A stretch of DNA of 7,486 bases from Verrucomicrobiales bacterium (lineage in GTDB: Bacteria; Verrucomicrobiota; Verrucomicrobiia; Limisphaerales; RI-55). The translations under genes were made by a program, and so were the position numbers. Shown in pieces: positions 1 through 7,486 of the stretch. The stretch spans positions 961 through 8,446 of the forward strand of contig DNDP01000180.1 in the NCBI GenBank assembly GCA_003484235.1, read 5' to 3'. How positions within the stretch are numbered: position 1 is the stretch's first letter; each line of letters begins with the position of its first letter. Below the pieces are notes generated by a model that saw nothing but the letters and a program-made list of their open reading frames with translations, made no database searches and had not been told where the DNA came from.

Positions 1-744
1 GGGCACCGGCATTCGGATTTCACGCAATTCCTGGACGAGGATGGTTTGCGGAGCGCGCGGATCGGTGTCTGCCGGCAGTTCTTTGGAAGTCACCCGGCCG
101 TGGATGAATTGATGGAGCGGGCGATGGCCGTTCTGAAATCGCAGGGTGCCTCACTGGTGGAATTGGACAAGGTGCCGACGTTTGGTCAGTTTGGCCGGGA
201 CGAATACGAGATCATGCTTTACGAGTTCAAGGACGGCCTCGACCGCTATCTGGCGGCCGTGGCGCCGGAAATGCCCGTGCACAGCCTGGAGGAACTTATC
301 CGGTTCAATGAACGGCATGCCGGCCGCGAGCTGGCTCACTTCGGGCAGGAGCACCTGCAGTTGGCGGCGCGGAAGGGGCCGCTCACCGACACCACGTATC
401 TGGAAGCGCGTGCGCGTGCCGCGAAGCTGGCCGGAGAGCTGGGAATCGATGCGGTCATCGGCGAACACCGGCTCGATGCGCTGATGGCACCCACCTCGGG
501 GCCGGCGCATGTCACCGACTATGTTCATGGCGATCGTGGATTGGGTGGGAGCAGTTCGCCGGCGGCCGTGGCGGGTTATCCCTCGATCACGATCCCGGCG
601 GGCGACGTGAGAGGGCTGCCCGTCGGCCTTTCGCTCTTCGGCCGGGCATGGAGTGAACCCACGCTGATCAGGCTGGCGTACTCGTTCGAGCAGGCGACGG
701 AGCATCGGCGGGCACCCGGGTTTCACCCATCCATCGGAGCCTGA
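1..744 (+). CDS. Amidase signature family hydrolase, C-terminal part (5' end outside window)
   Basis: The reading frame is open from base 1 to a TGA at 742-744, giving 247 visible codons. The TTG at 46 is only an internal leucine, because the preceding codons (DFTQFLDEDGL) already match the family linker that precedes 'ARIGV'. The C-terminal landmarks of the amidase signature (AS) fold are present: a 'YLEARARA' helix, 'LDALMAPT', then 'GYPSITIPAG' followed by 'LPVGLSLFGR' and a final helix rich in small residues. AS enzymes hydrolyse amide bonds with a Ser-cisSer-Lys triad. That glycine/serine-rich core lies upstream and cannot be checked here. The 'AARKGPLTD' and 'GIDAVIGEHRLDALMAPT' segments recall peptide-amidase-like members rather than the GatA subunit, but this subtype call is tentative. 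The gene converges with the leftward gene remnant, with about 55 bp between them and no convincing terminator. Confidence 0.93.
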   Translation, partial: GHRHSDFTQFLDEDGLRSARIGVCRQFFGSHPAVDELMERAMAVLKSQGASLVELDKVPTFGQFGRDEYEIMLYEFKDGLDRYLAAVAPEMPVHSLEELIRFNERHAGRELAHFGQEHLQLAARKGPLTDTTYLEARARAAKLAGELGIDAVIGEHRLDALMAPTSGPAHVTDYVHGDRGLGGSSSPAAVAGYPSITIPAGDVRGLPVGLSLFGRAWSEPTLIRLAYSFEQATEHRRAPGFHPSIGA

Positions 745-799
745 CGGAACCCGGACCGCATCCCGGCGATGGTGAAAGCGCGAAGCCTGCGCCGTCACA

Positions 800-1321
800 T
801 CACTCGGTGAATTCGACCACGAGCCACAGGAAGAGCTGCGCTGCGGTTGCCGGCGAGGTCGATTGCGAACCCGTTGACCATTCCCGAGCCCGGCGGCGTC
901 AGGGGGTGAGTGTTGCAGGGTCAGCGATTCTCCCTGCCCGTCGGCTCCGATGGGCCACAGGTCGTGGTCGTCGACGTTCACCCGGTCCACCCGGATGAAA
1001 TGACGGATGAAGTTGGCGTCAACGTCCCCGGGGCCGCGAGAGATCGATCCGCCCGCCTTTGTCGTCCAGGCCGCCGGACGTCCACTGCAGAATCCGAATC
1101 CCCTGCGGCGCCTGGTAAGTGAACAGGAAGGCCGACAGATTGCGCACGAGGAGAAGCCGTTCGCCCGCGGCCATGATCACGGGAGGATTGGAGGGAAACA
1201 CAAAGTTGAATCCGTCCGTGATCCGCCAGGCTTCGCCCTCGAGCTCGTCGTAGATCTGGTTCCAAACCCAAGGTTGTCGCGGCCTATTTGTGGCGAACGA
1301 TCCGACGGAGCCGAAGTGGGG
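800..1321 (-). pseudogene. Degraded lamin-tail-domain (LTD) gene remnant
   Basis: Reading leftward, the frame directly after the TAA at 1322-1324 stays open for 100 codons, to a TGA at 1019-1021. It contains an LTD-like run: 'AWRITDGFNFVFP' (about 1193-1231), then 'AAGERLLLVRN' and 'GGLDDKGGRIDLSRP'. A shift of frame near a CCCCGGGG run (1026-1033) is needed to continue as 'GDVDANFIRHF' and 'VDRVNVDDHDLWP', then 'ADGQGESL', which is the usual LTD ending (about 922-993). A second shift around 880-900 would give 'EWSTGSQSTSPATAAQLF' and a TGA at 800-802. The start of an LTD (E-I-x-Y-x-P and the 'EFIEL.N' strand) is missing, and no plausible start codon or ribosome site was found. LTDs are immunoglobulin-like domains common in exported proteins of Verrucomicrobiota and Planctomycetota. 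Read-level indels could explain the frameshifts but not the missing N-terminus. Confidence 0.6.
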
Positions 1322-3430
1322 TTAATCGCCGGCAGGCCTGTCAAACGCGGGGAACACGGCGGCAGCGCAGTGAACGGCGCCATACTTTCGCTGCAGCTCG
1401 GCGCACTGGATCCTCTGGATGCCGGCGTTTTCGCCGAGAGCCCTGCGAAACGCGTTTTCCGCCGCGAGATCGAGTTTTCCGTAGAATCCACCATGGGCGG
1501 GCATGATGTATCCGGCGCGATGGTGAATCCCGTTCAGGTAATTGATGCCGTGGGAGAGATCCGGCATGCTTGGAACCGCTTTGACCCGCCAGCCGAGGGA
1601 TTTCACGAAATCCAGCTGCGCGAGTCGTGCCCGATCTAGCCGCCGGAGTGCCTCGATGTAGACCCGCCGTCCGGCGTCTGGGTGGGCGGTCGGCAAATCC
1701 GGCAACCGGCTTTCGAGAATGTCCAGCGCCAGCAGGAACACCTTGAGATTGCCATCGGCTGCATCGACTCCATTGGCCCTGAACATCGTCGCGAAATCGG
1801 TGCGATACCAACCCTCGCTCCCCAGCCCGGCCCGTGTCAGTTCGGACAATTGTTGGTGAACCAGCCGGCCCTCGCCGTTCAGATCGTACCGAAGCCTGAC
1901 CGCGGCGCCGGCGTCGATCCAGCCATGATGTTCGAACGTGTCAATTCCGAGCCCGAGAACGGTCAATGCCGCGGTCTTGGGGTCGTTGACGAATGCCACG
2001 AGCTCGCCGTCGATCGCGCGCACGTTCAGATCGAAGTCCAGGTGGTAGGAGGCCGCGGGAATGACCACGCATTCGGCGACCCCAAAGCCCTGCTGCAGAA
2101 TCTCGAGAACCTGCGCCGGCCCCAGTCCAAGCGCGACATTGCGGTGCACAACCGCTTCGCTTAGCACCAGAATGCGTCGTCCGGTGCGTGGCTCCTCCAC
2201 TGCGAGCAGATTGCCGCCTTGAAAGAGCAGGGGGAACTGGATCACCCGGTGTCCGGCACCCTGCAGGCCGTCCATCAGGAAGGATTCGGTGGGCAGAAAC
2301 GTCGAGAGAGCCTCGTCCCGCGAAGCGTAGCGGGGGGCCATCGTGGCATGCACCGGCAACGCTGATCCGGTTGGCCGGATGATGCCGGACTTGCCGTTGT
2401 CCTGGGCCCACGACTCGGTCATCAGGGGTTCGGCGACCAGCATGAGCTGGTGGCGTCGCCTCAGGGGGAGGACCGTGTTGGCAAACCAGCTCACCGGCTC
2501 GAGGAACTGCGCGGGAACGGAAACAATGAAGTCGGCATCGGGGAGGCCCGCGATCATTTGCCGGGACACATCGATGGCGTCTCCCGGCACAATGCCGTTT
2601 CGATAGCCGCCGCCAAGCTGCATCCGGACGAGTCCTATTTCATGCTGGCCCGATTCGGTGGCGATCTCGAAACCCTGCCAGTACGAGGGCACGCGAAAGG
2701 ACACTGTTTCGAGCTCCTGCTTCACAATCTGAGGATCGATTCCGGACGAAAGTTTGCGCGCCAAAGCACCCAGCACTTCCAGTGAGTCGTTGACCGCATC
2801 CTCCTGCTCTCCCGCCACGAAAGGCGCCAGCAGATCGGCCGGGAACCCGATGCGGTAGAGTCGATCCAGCGAGGACCGGTCGGGTGCCGTGAACCCATCG
2901 GTACCCAGATGCTCCAGTACCTGGATCAGGGTCTTGAGCAATCCGTCGCCTGCCAGGCGGCGGATGACCAGCCGTTCAGCCTCACGTTCGGCAGGAGTGG
3001 CGGTGGCGGGCGACACCTGCTGAATGTTCCAGGAGTCGGCCTCGGCAAGTATCGGAGCCCGAAATCCACGGAGCGGTTCGTGTTGTTGCAGAATACCGGA
3101 TCGATGGGCCAGCGTGGCCTCGGAGATGGCGGTGTGATGCACCCGGATGGCATGCAACGGTGGACGTCGCACGGGCCGGGCCGGGACGATCAGCGGAGGG
3201 GGGCATGCTTCCACCCGGTAATGCTCCGCATGGTGATCGTCGATCAGGGCGCGGTCATCGATCAACTGACGATATGCGTCGGGAAGAACAAGGTGGGCCG
3301 CCTCCACGCGCGCAAGCTTGGCCTCACGGTTTGCCGGACCCGGAGCGGAGGCGAGGGAAGGTTCGACCGTCATGAACACCGATGCGGCAACTGCGGCGGT
3401 CGAAAGAAGCTGCTGAATCGTTCTGGGCAC
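1322..3430 (-). CDS. Exported peptidylarginine/agmatine deiminase-like protein, 702 aa
   Basis: This is probably an exported enzyme of the guanidino-group-modifying (amidinotransferase/deiminase) superfamily, which hydrolyses or transfers the guanidino group of arginine derivatives through a covalent Cys adduct. Residues 1-29 look like a signal peptide (R3, hydrophobic core 8-20, 'LASA' cleavage site). Residues 30-240 are uncharacterised and His/Pro-rich early on. The catalytic domain starts near 245. It shows W341-A-Q-D344 (the Trp/Asp substrate site, compare 'WMQD' of PAD4), 'FQGGN' at 403-407, H463-L-D465 (catalytic His and Asp), 'NGIHHRAGYIMPAHG' at 633-647, and C688 in 'GAVHCAAA', which resembles PAD4 'GEVHCGTN'. 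All four positions expected for catalysis are present. The start is GTG: an in-frame stop lies ten codons upstream and no other start intervenes, and this start gives the signal peptide. No good Shine-Dalgarno is visible. An AraC regulator lies 100 bp upstream on the same strand. The substrate (free arginine, agmatine or protein arginine) cannot be told. Confidence 0.78.
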   Translation of the reverse strand: MPRTIQQLLSTAAVAASVFMTVEPSLASAPGPANREAKLARVEAAHLVLPDAYRQLIDDRALIDDHHAEHYRVEACPPPLIVPARPVRRPPLHAIRVHHTAISEATLAHRSGILQQHEPLRGFRAPILAEADSWNIQQVSPATATPAEREAERLVIRRLAGDGLLKTLIQVLEHLGTDGFTAPDRSSLDRLYRIGFPADLLAPFVAGEQEDAVNDSLEVLGALARKLSSGIDPQIVKQELETVSFRVPSYWQGFEIATESGQHEIGLVRMQLGGGYRNGIVPGDAIDVSRQMIAGLPDADFIVSVPAQFLEPVSWFANTVLPLRRRHQLMLVAEPLMTESWAQDNGKSGIIRPTGSALPVHATMAPRYASRDEALSTFLPTESFLMDGLQGAGHRVIQFPLLFQGGNLLAVEEPRTGRRILVLSEAVVHRNVALGLGPAQVLEILQQGFGVAECVVIPAASYHLDFDLNVRAIDGELVAFVNDPKTAALTVLGLGIDTFEHHGWIDAGAAVRLRYDLNGEGRLVHQQLSELTRAGLGSEGWYRTDFATMFRANGVDAADGNLKVFLLALDILESRLPDLPTAHPDAGRRVYIEALRRLDRARLAQLDFVKSLGWRVKAVPSMPDLSHGINYLNGIHHRAGYIMPAHGGFYGKLDLAAENAFRRALGENAGIQRIQCAELQRKYGAVHCAAAVFPAFDRPAGD

Positions 3431-3530
3431 CGCGCAGTCTCGCCCGTTGCCGGCCGGTCATCTTGAAGCGGCGTGCGATCGAATGAACGCGGTTGCGGTA
3501 TTCTGTGCGGTGAGCGGAAGATGCTGCGCA

Positions 3531-4445
3531 TCAGATCGGATTCCTGCCCTGTCCCGCGCGGTGCACGTATTCCGCCGGCGTGATTCCCGTCGTGCCCTTG
3601 AAGTTCCGCGTCAGGTGCGCCTGATCGCAGAACCCACACTGGAGCGCCACCTCCCCAATCCGGGCACCCGGCCGAAGCAGGAGCTCCTTTGCCCGTTTGA
3701 TCCGGCAGCTCATCACAAACTCGAAGGGGGACATTCCGGTGGATTGTCGGAAGACGCGCGAAAAATGAAACGTGCTCAGACCGGCGCGTGCGGCCAGACG
3801 CCGGAGTGTCAGACGTTCGTCGAGGTGGTTGCGGATCAGCTCCACCACCCGGTTCAGTCTCGCGGGGGTGAGGCCACCCCGTGGATTCTCCGAGGCTGGC
3901 ATGACCGAATGGTGCTGCAGGAGATGCATGGCCAGCAGGCGTGCCGCCGCGGTTGCATACTGGGCGCCTGTTGATGAGGAGCGGCCCGCCTCGCCGTGAA
4001 GCAGCATCACAAGCTCCCTCAGGGGCGCGGAATCGATTCCCAGTTCCCAGCGCAGTTCGGGGTGGGGACCCTTTGTCAGCGATTCCGAGGCTGCAATCAT
4101 GAATGCTGGCTCGAGGTGAACGGCAATATATCGGCCGGTGTGGCGGTAGGATCCGGAGTGAACCCGGTGGGCGGGAAACACGCAGATCTGTCCGGGAAGG
4201 ATCGTGCGCTGCACCGAGCGTTCGTCACCTTGCCACTCCAGCACCGCCGGCTGCTCGAGCTGAAGACAGACCAGATGCTTCAGGAGAAGAATCTCCCTTG
4301 CCCGTACGTTGGTGGGACCCTGCTCGCGGACCAAGAAGCCGCCCCAAGGGCGCCCTTCGCTGGAAAGCAGCGGCCGGCCTGCAAGTCCGGAAGTGATGCG
4401 GCCGCTCACCGTGTCGAGCAGCAGATCATCCATGGCATGGTGCAT
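3531..4445 (-). CDS. AraC-family transcriptional regulator, 304 aa
   Basis: This is a DNA-binding regulator with a cupin-like sensor domain at about residues 30-120 ('ILPGQICVFPAHRVHSG' is the typical cupin turn and strand), a helical linker at 135-180, and an AraC/XylS DNA-binding domain at about 193-298. Two helix-turn-helix units are visible: 'LTLRRLAARAGLSTFHFSR' (212-230) and 'IGEVALQCGFCDQAHLTR' (263-280). They are followed by the family ending 'F-K-G-T-T-G-I-T-P-A-E-Y'. The length is normal for the family. The ATG at 4445 is used here; a second in-frame ATG four codons later (4433) is equally possible because neither has a Shine-Dalgarno. It precedes the deiminase-like gene on the same strand by 100 bp, so it could be co-transcribed with it or control it. 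The ligand is unknown; sensors of this type often bind sugars or small aromatics. Confidence 0.95.
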   Translation of the reverse strand: MHHAMDDLLLDTVSGRITSGLAGRPLLSSEGRPWGGFLVREQGPTNVRAREILLLKHLVCLQLEQPAVLEWQGDERSVQRTILPGQICVFPAHRVHSGSYRHTGRYIAVHLEPAFMIAASESLTKGPHPELRWELGIDSAPLRELVMLLHGEAGRSSSTGAQYATAAARLLAMHLLQHHSVMPASENPRGGLTPARLNRVVELIRNHLDERLTLRRLAARAGLSTFHFSRVFRQSTGMSPFEFVMSCRIKRAKELLLRPGARIGEVALQCGFCDQAHLTRNFKGTTGITPAEYVHRAGQGRNPI

Positions 4446-4475
4446 TGAGAGGCGACATTCTGCCTGATCCGGACC

Positions 4476-4507
4476 TCACGTGAAATTGCAGTCCTTGAAC
4501 GATTGCA
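4476..4507. promoter_or_regulatory. Possible operator region upstream of the AraC gene
   Basis: This stretch lies about 30-60 bp upstream of the regulator's start. It holds the perfect 8-bp palindrome TCACGTGA (4476-4483) and two direct copies of ATTGCA (4485-4490 and 4502-4507) spaced 17 bp start to start. AraC-type proteins usually bind direct repeats about two helical half-turns apart, so an autoregulatory site is conceivable. Repeats this short are expected by chance, and no confident -35/-10 pair was found. The rest of the 4446-4686 gap holds no gene that I can support. Confidence 0.2.
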
Positions 4508-4686
4508 AAGACGAGGCTCACCGCCGGTTGGTTTCCCGTTTGCTGAAGAAATCCCGGTCGACTGCCGCAGAATCCTCACAGCACTGGACTCCATGCGGAT
4601 TGCGGCGGTGGATGTGAAGCTGTTGCTCCCTTCCAGCGGCGTGAACGCGAGGGGTTGCGTGTCGCGCAGGGAATCTGATGTCGAAG

Positions 4687-6183
<1,497 letters not shown>

Positions 6184-6191
6184 GCTGGTAA

Positions 6192-6199
6192 CCCTTTCC
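6192..6199 (-). promoter_or_regulatory. Ribosome-binding site of the beta-lactamase-fold gene
   Basis: On the minus strand this reads GGAAAGGG, followed by 8 bases and the ATG at 6183. It favours that ATG over a second in-frame ATG two codons later. It is the only convincing Shine-Dalgarno-like site among the complete genes of the window. Confidence 0.5.
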
Positions 6200-6336
6200 G
6201 AGGTGCCAGGTCAATGCATGAAGTCGGTCACGGCTGGGCTGATCTGGCCGGACGCCCGCCATCCGCGATGCTCCGAAGGTGATGCAGGCCGCGAAGGCAG
6301 GTTCTCCCGCCGACGAATGCCGGATCCCATCCCCGG

Positions 6337-6822
6337 TCAGGGTCTGAGAAGGCGGGTGAACGAGAGCGATGCCAGCTTCCAATCGTCGCCTTGCCGGACG
6401 TAAACCTCGGTAACTTCGAAAGGATTCGTGACTTCGTTGCCGCCAACCACGGCCAGGAGGGTGATCCGGTTCAACAGGATTGCGGTGGTGCCGATGATGT
6501 TCACCGACGCCTCGTGGATGTCCGCCTTCTTGTAGTGAATTCCTCCACTCCTGATGATCTCGAGTTCCCGAGCCTTTCCCCAGGTTCCTCCCATGTGAAC
6601 AAAGACTGACTTTTCATGGAAAAGTGCGTCCAGCAGGTCCGCCTTTTTGTCCGCCATCCACTGCCACTTCTCCTTGGAGAGCTCGATGACCCGTTGTTCT
6701 TCGGCCGCGCTCTTCTCGGCCGATTGTTTTCTTTCCTCTTCCTGTGCAAAGGACGACTGCAGGCCAACCGCCAACAGGCACAGTCCAAGAATGGATGCTT
6801 TCAGATGGTGTTTTGCGTTCAT
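6337..6822 (-). CDS. Exported NTF2-like (DUF4440-type) protein, 161 aa
   Basis: This is a small exported protein with a single NTF2/SnoaL-like cone-shaped domain. Members of this fold act as small-molecule pockets, dimerising domains or minor enzymes; the specific role here is unknown. The start was set at ATG 6822 because it opens a clear signal peptide (K4, hydrophobic 9-20, 'SSFA' then QEEE, cleavage after residue 26). A start at 6897 would add 25 residues ahead of that signal peptide and overlap the upstream gene. Residues 28-43 are a charged Glu/Lys linker. The domain runs from about 44 to 158: helix 'VIELSKEKWQWMADKK', strand 'FHEKSVFVHMGG', 'IIRSGGIHYKKADIHEASV', 'GTTAILLNRITL', 'EVTEVYVRQGDDWKLASLS'. 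No Shine-Dalgarno precedes the ATG; the leader is A-rich (ACAAACAACACA). The upstream small gene ends 55 bp away, so co-transcription is possible. Confidence 0.87.
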   Translation of the reverse strand: MNAKHHLKASILGLCLLAVGLQSSFAQEEERKQSAEKSAAEEQRVIELSKEKWQWMADKKADLLDALFHEKSVFVHMGGTWGKARELEIIRSGGIHYKKADIHEASVNIIGTTAILLNRITLLAVVGGNEVTNPFEVTEVYVRQGDDWKLASLSFTRLLRP

Positions 6823-6877
6823 TGTGTTGTTTGTGGTCTTGTTTGCGCCAATGCCCGGTGTCAGGGCGAGTCGTTGT

Positions 6878-7162
6878 TCATTGCTCGGCGTAAACATCGA
6901 AGATCGCCTCGGTGGCGGCGGCGCAGAGCAGGTTCAGCAGGATCGCCTCTTCCCGCACGGATGTCGTCCGGAGTTGGTCCCTGCTCCATTGCTCGATGGC
7001 GTCGAAGTGAGGAAACACCGCGCTGACCATCGCGCGGCGGCGGGGCAGCGGCGCGCGTTCGAGGAACTCGCTGCGCTCGGCTTCGTCGGCGATACCCCAC
7101 GTTCTCGCCAGCGGGAGCAGGGGGCGAAACTCGGCCGGGACGTTGTGCTTATTGGCTTTCAT
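6878..7162 (-). CDS. Small protein of unknown function, 94 aa
   Basis: I do not recognise a family. The product is predicted cytoplasmic: no signal peptide and no transmembrane segment. Visible features are an N-terminal 'FRPLLPLARTWGIADEAERSEFLERAPL' segment that looks helical, a basic 'PRRRAMVSAVF' stretch at about 40-50, 'HFDAIEQWSRDQL' at 52-64, and a hydrophobic Ala/Leu-rich helix 'EEAILLNLLCAAATEAIFDVY' at 71-91. The composition and reading (Trp, Phe and Tyr at protein-like intervals, amphipathic helices) suggest a real all-helical protein rather than a shadow frame. The ATG at 7162 has no Shine-Dalgarno. It lies between the PQQ-propeller gene (73 bp upstream) and the NTF2-like gene (55 bp downstream), all on the same strand. 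Confidence 0.68.
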   Translation of the reverse strand: MKANKHNVPAEFRPLLPLARTWGIADEAERSEFLERAPLPRRRAMVSAVFPHFDAIEQWSRDQLRTTSVREEAILLNLLCAAATEAIFDVYAEQ

Positions 7163-7235
7163 GGGGGTGTGGTCGATTGTGCTGGAGTCAAATGTGGAGC
7201 CGGAACGTTCATGGGATCGGATTGTTCCCCGGCGA

Positions 7236-7486
7236 TCACAAACCTTTCCGTTTCACGTCGTAGCAAAACAACGTGTCCTGGTCGCGCAGGTAGAGTTTGC
7301 CATTGGCGATGACCGGGTGCGACCAAGCCGGCTGGCGGGTACGGTCGGGCTGTGTGAAGCGGCCACGCTCAAGGTATTCCTTGCGACTCGGCTCGATGAG
7401 CACCATGTCGCCCTCTTCGGTGCGGTAGTAGATGCGGCCGTTGGCTTGCGCCACCGAGCCCTTGGTCACCCGGCGTTTGTCCATGT
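7236..7486 (-). CDS. PQQ-like beta-propeller protein, C-terminal end (5' end outside window)
   Basis: About 83 codons are visible before a TGA at 7236-7238; the frame is open to the window edge. The ATG at 7484 is probably internal, since 'DKRRVTKGSVAQANGRIYYRTEEGD' corresponds to a propeller-blade junction in which this family has a W-x-D-x-x-V-x-K-G-S type sequence. The repeated pattern of small-residue turn then 'G-[RK]-[IL]-Y' occurs twice: 'ANGRIYYRTEEG' and 'ANGKLYLRDQD'. The ending 'SHPVIANGKLYLRDQDTLFCYDVK' is the closing blade of PQQ-binding-like (BamB/quinoprotein-type) propellers, common in Verrucomicrobiota, Planctomycetota and related phyla. Whether it binds PQQ, or is an enzyme at all, cannot be judged from this fragment. 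The members I know are usually exported to the periplasm. Confidence 0.9.
   Translation of the reverse strand, partial: MDKRRVTKGSVAQANGRIYYRTEEGDMVLIEPSRKEYLERGRFTQPDRTRQPAWSHPVIANGKLYLRDQDTLFCYDVKRKGL

Noticed and set aside
745..800. Terminator between the converging amidase and LTD remnant
   Set aside because: Only short imperfect inverted repeats (TCAC...GTGA) and no T-run were seen.
151..990. 279-codon minus-strand frame
   Set aside because: Only its first 25 or so codons (about 920-990) belong to the LTD remnant. The rest is antisense to the amidase and low in protein-like character.
1007..3466. Series of plus-strand frames (for example 1007-1639, 1682-2164, 2909-3466)
   Set aside because: All lie opposite the 702-residue minus-strand gene or the LTD remnant and show no family features.
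6823..6897. Upstream ATG at 6897 as the start of the NTF2-like protein
   Set aside because: It would place 25 residues ahead of an obvious signal peptide and overlap the preceding gene; the ATG at 6822 fits better.
7190..7235. Possible hairpin GGAAC ... GTTCC after the PQQ-propeller gene as a terminator
   Set aside because: Only 5 bp pair across a 17-base loop, with a mismatched extension and no T-run, so it is not a credible rho-independent terminator.

Overview
The window is high-GC bacterial DNA. It holds one rightward partial gene at the left edge (an amidase) and a leftward series of genes filling most of the rest. Read in the direction of leftward transcription, from right to left, the series is: the 3' end of a PQQ-type beta-propeller gene, a small unrecognised gene, an exported NTF2-like (DUF4440-type) gene, an exported serine hydrolase of the class C beta-lactamase fold, an AraC-type regulator, a 702-residue exported protein that looks like a divergent peptidylarginine/agmatine deiminase-type enzyme, and a degraded lamin-tail-domain (LTD) remnant. 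No rRNA, tRNA, CRISPR array, insertion sequence or clear rho-independent terminator was seen.

The likely source is a Verrucomicrobiota member (Opitutales-like) or a related PVC or acidobacterial lineage. This rests on the gene content (PQQ-propeller C-terminus of the type with a 'HPVIANGKLYLRDQD' end, LTD protein, exported DUF4440-like and beta-lactamase-fold proteins), on the high GC, and on several genes that lack a Shine-Dalgarno sequence. It is an inference from family distribution, not a proof.

Layout: 1-744, amidase C-terminal half (+). 800-1321, LTD remnant (-), broken by at least two reading-frame changes and lacking its N-terminal part. 1322-3430, exported deiminase-like protein (-). 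3531-4445, AraC regulator (-). 4446-4686, non-coding, with a short ATTGCA direct repeat and a TCACGTGA palindrome upstream of the regulator. 4687-6183, beta-lactamase-fold hydrolase (-), with a good ribosome-binding site. 6337-6822, NTF2-like exported protein (-). 6878-7162, unknown 94-residue protein (-). 7236-7486, PQQ-propeller C-terminus (-).

The genes do not form an obvious single pathway. The most suggestive pairing is the AraC regulator 100 bp upstream of, and on the same strand as, the deiminase-like gene. The gaps of 55-241 bp between the others suggest several short transcripts rather than one tight operon. The most interesting items are the deiminase-like protein, which keeps the catalytic residue pattern of guanidino-modifying enzymes but carries a long uncharacterised N-terminal region, and the LTD relic that continues in the same frame straight after its stop codon.
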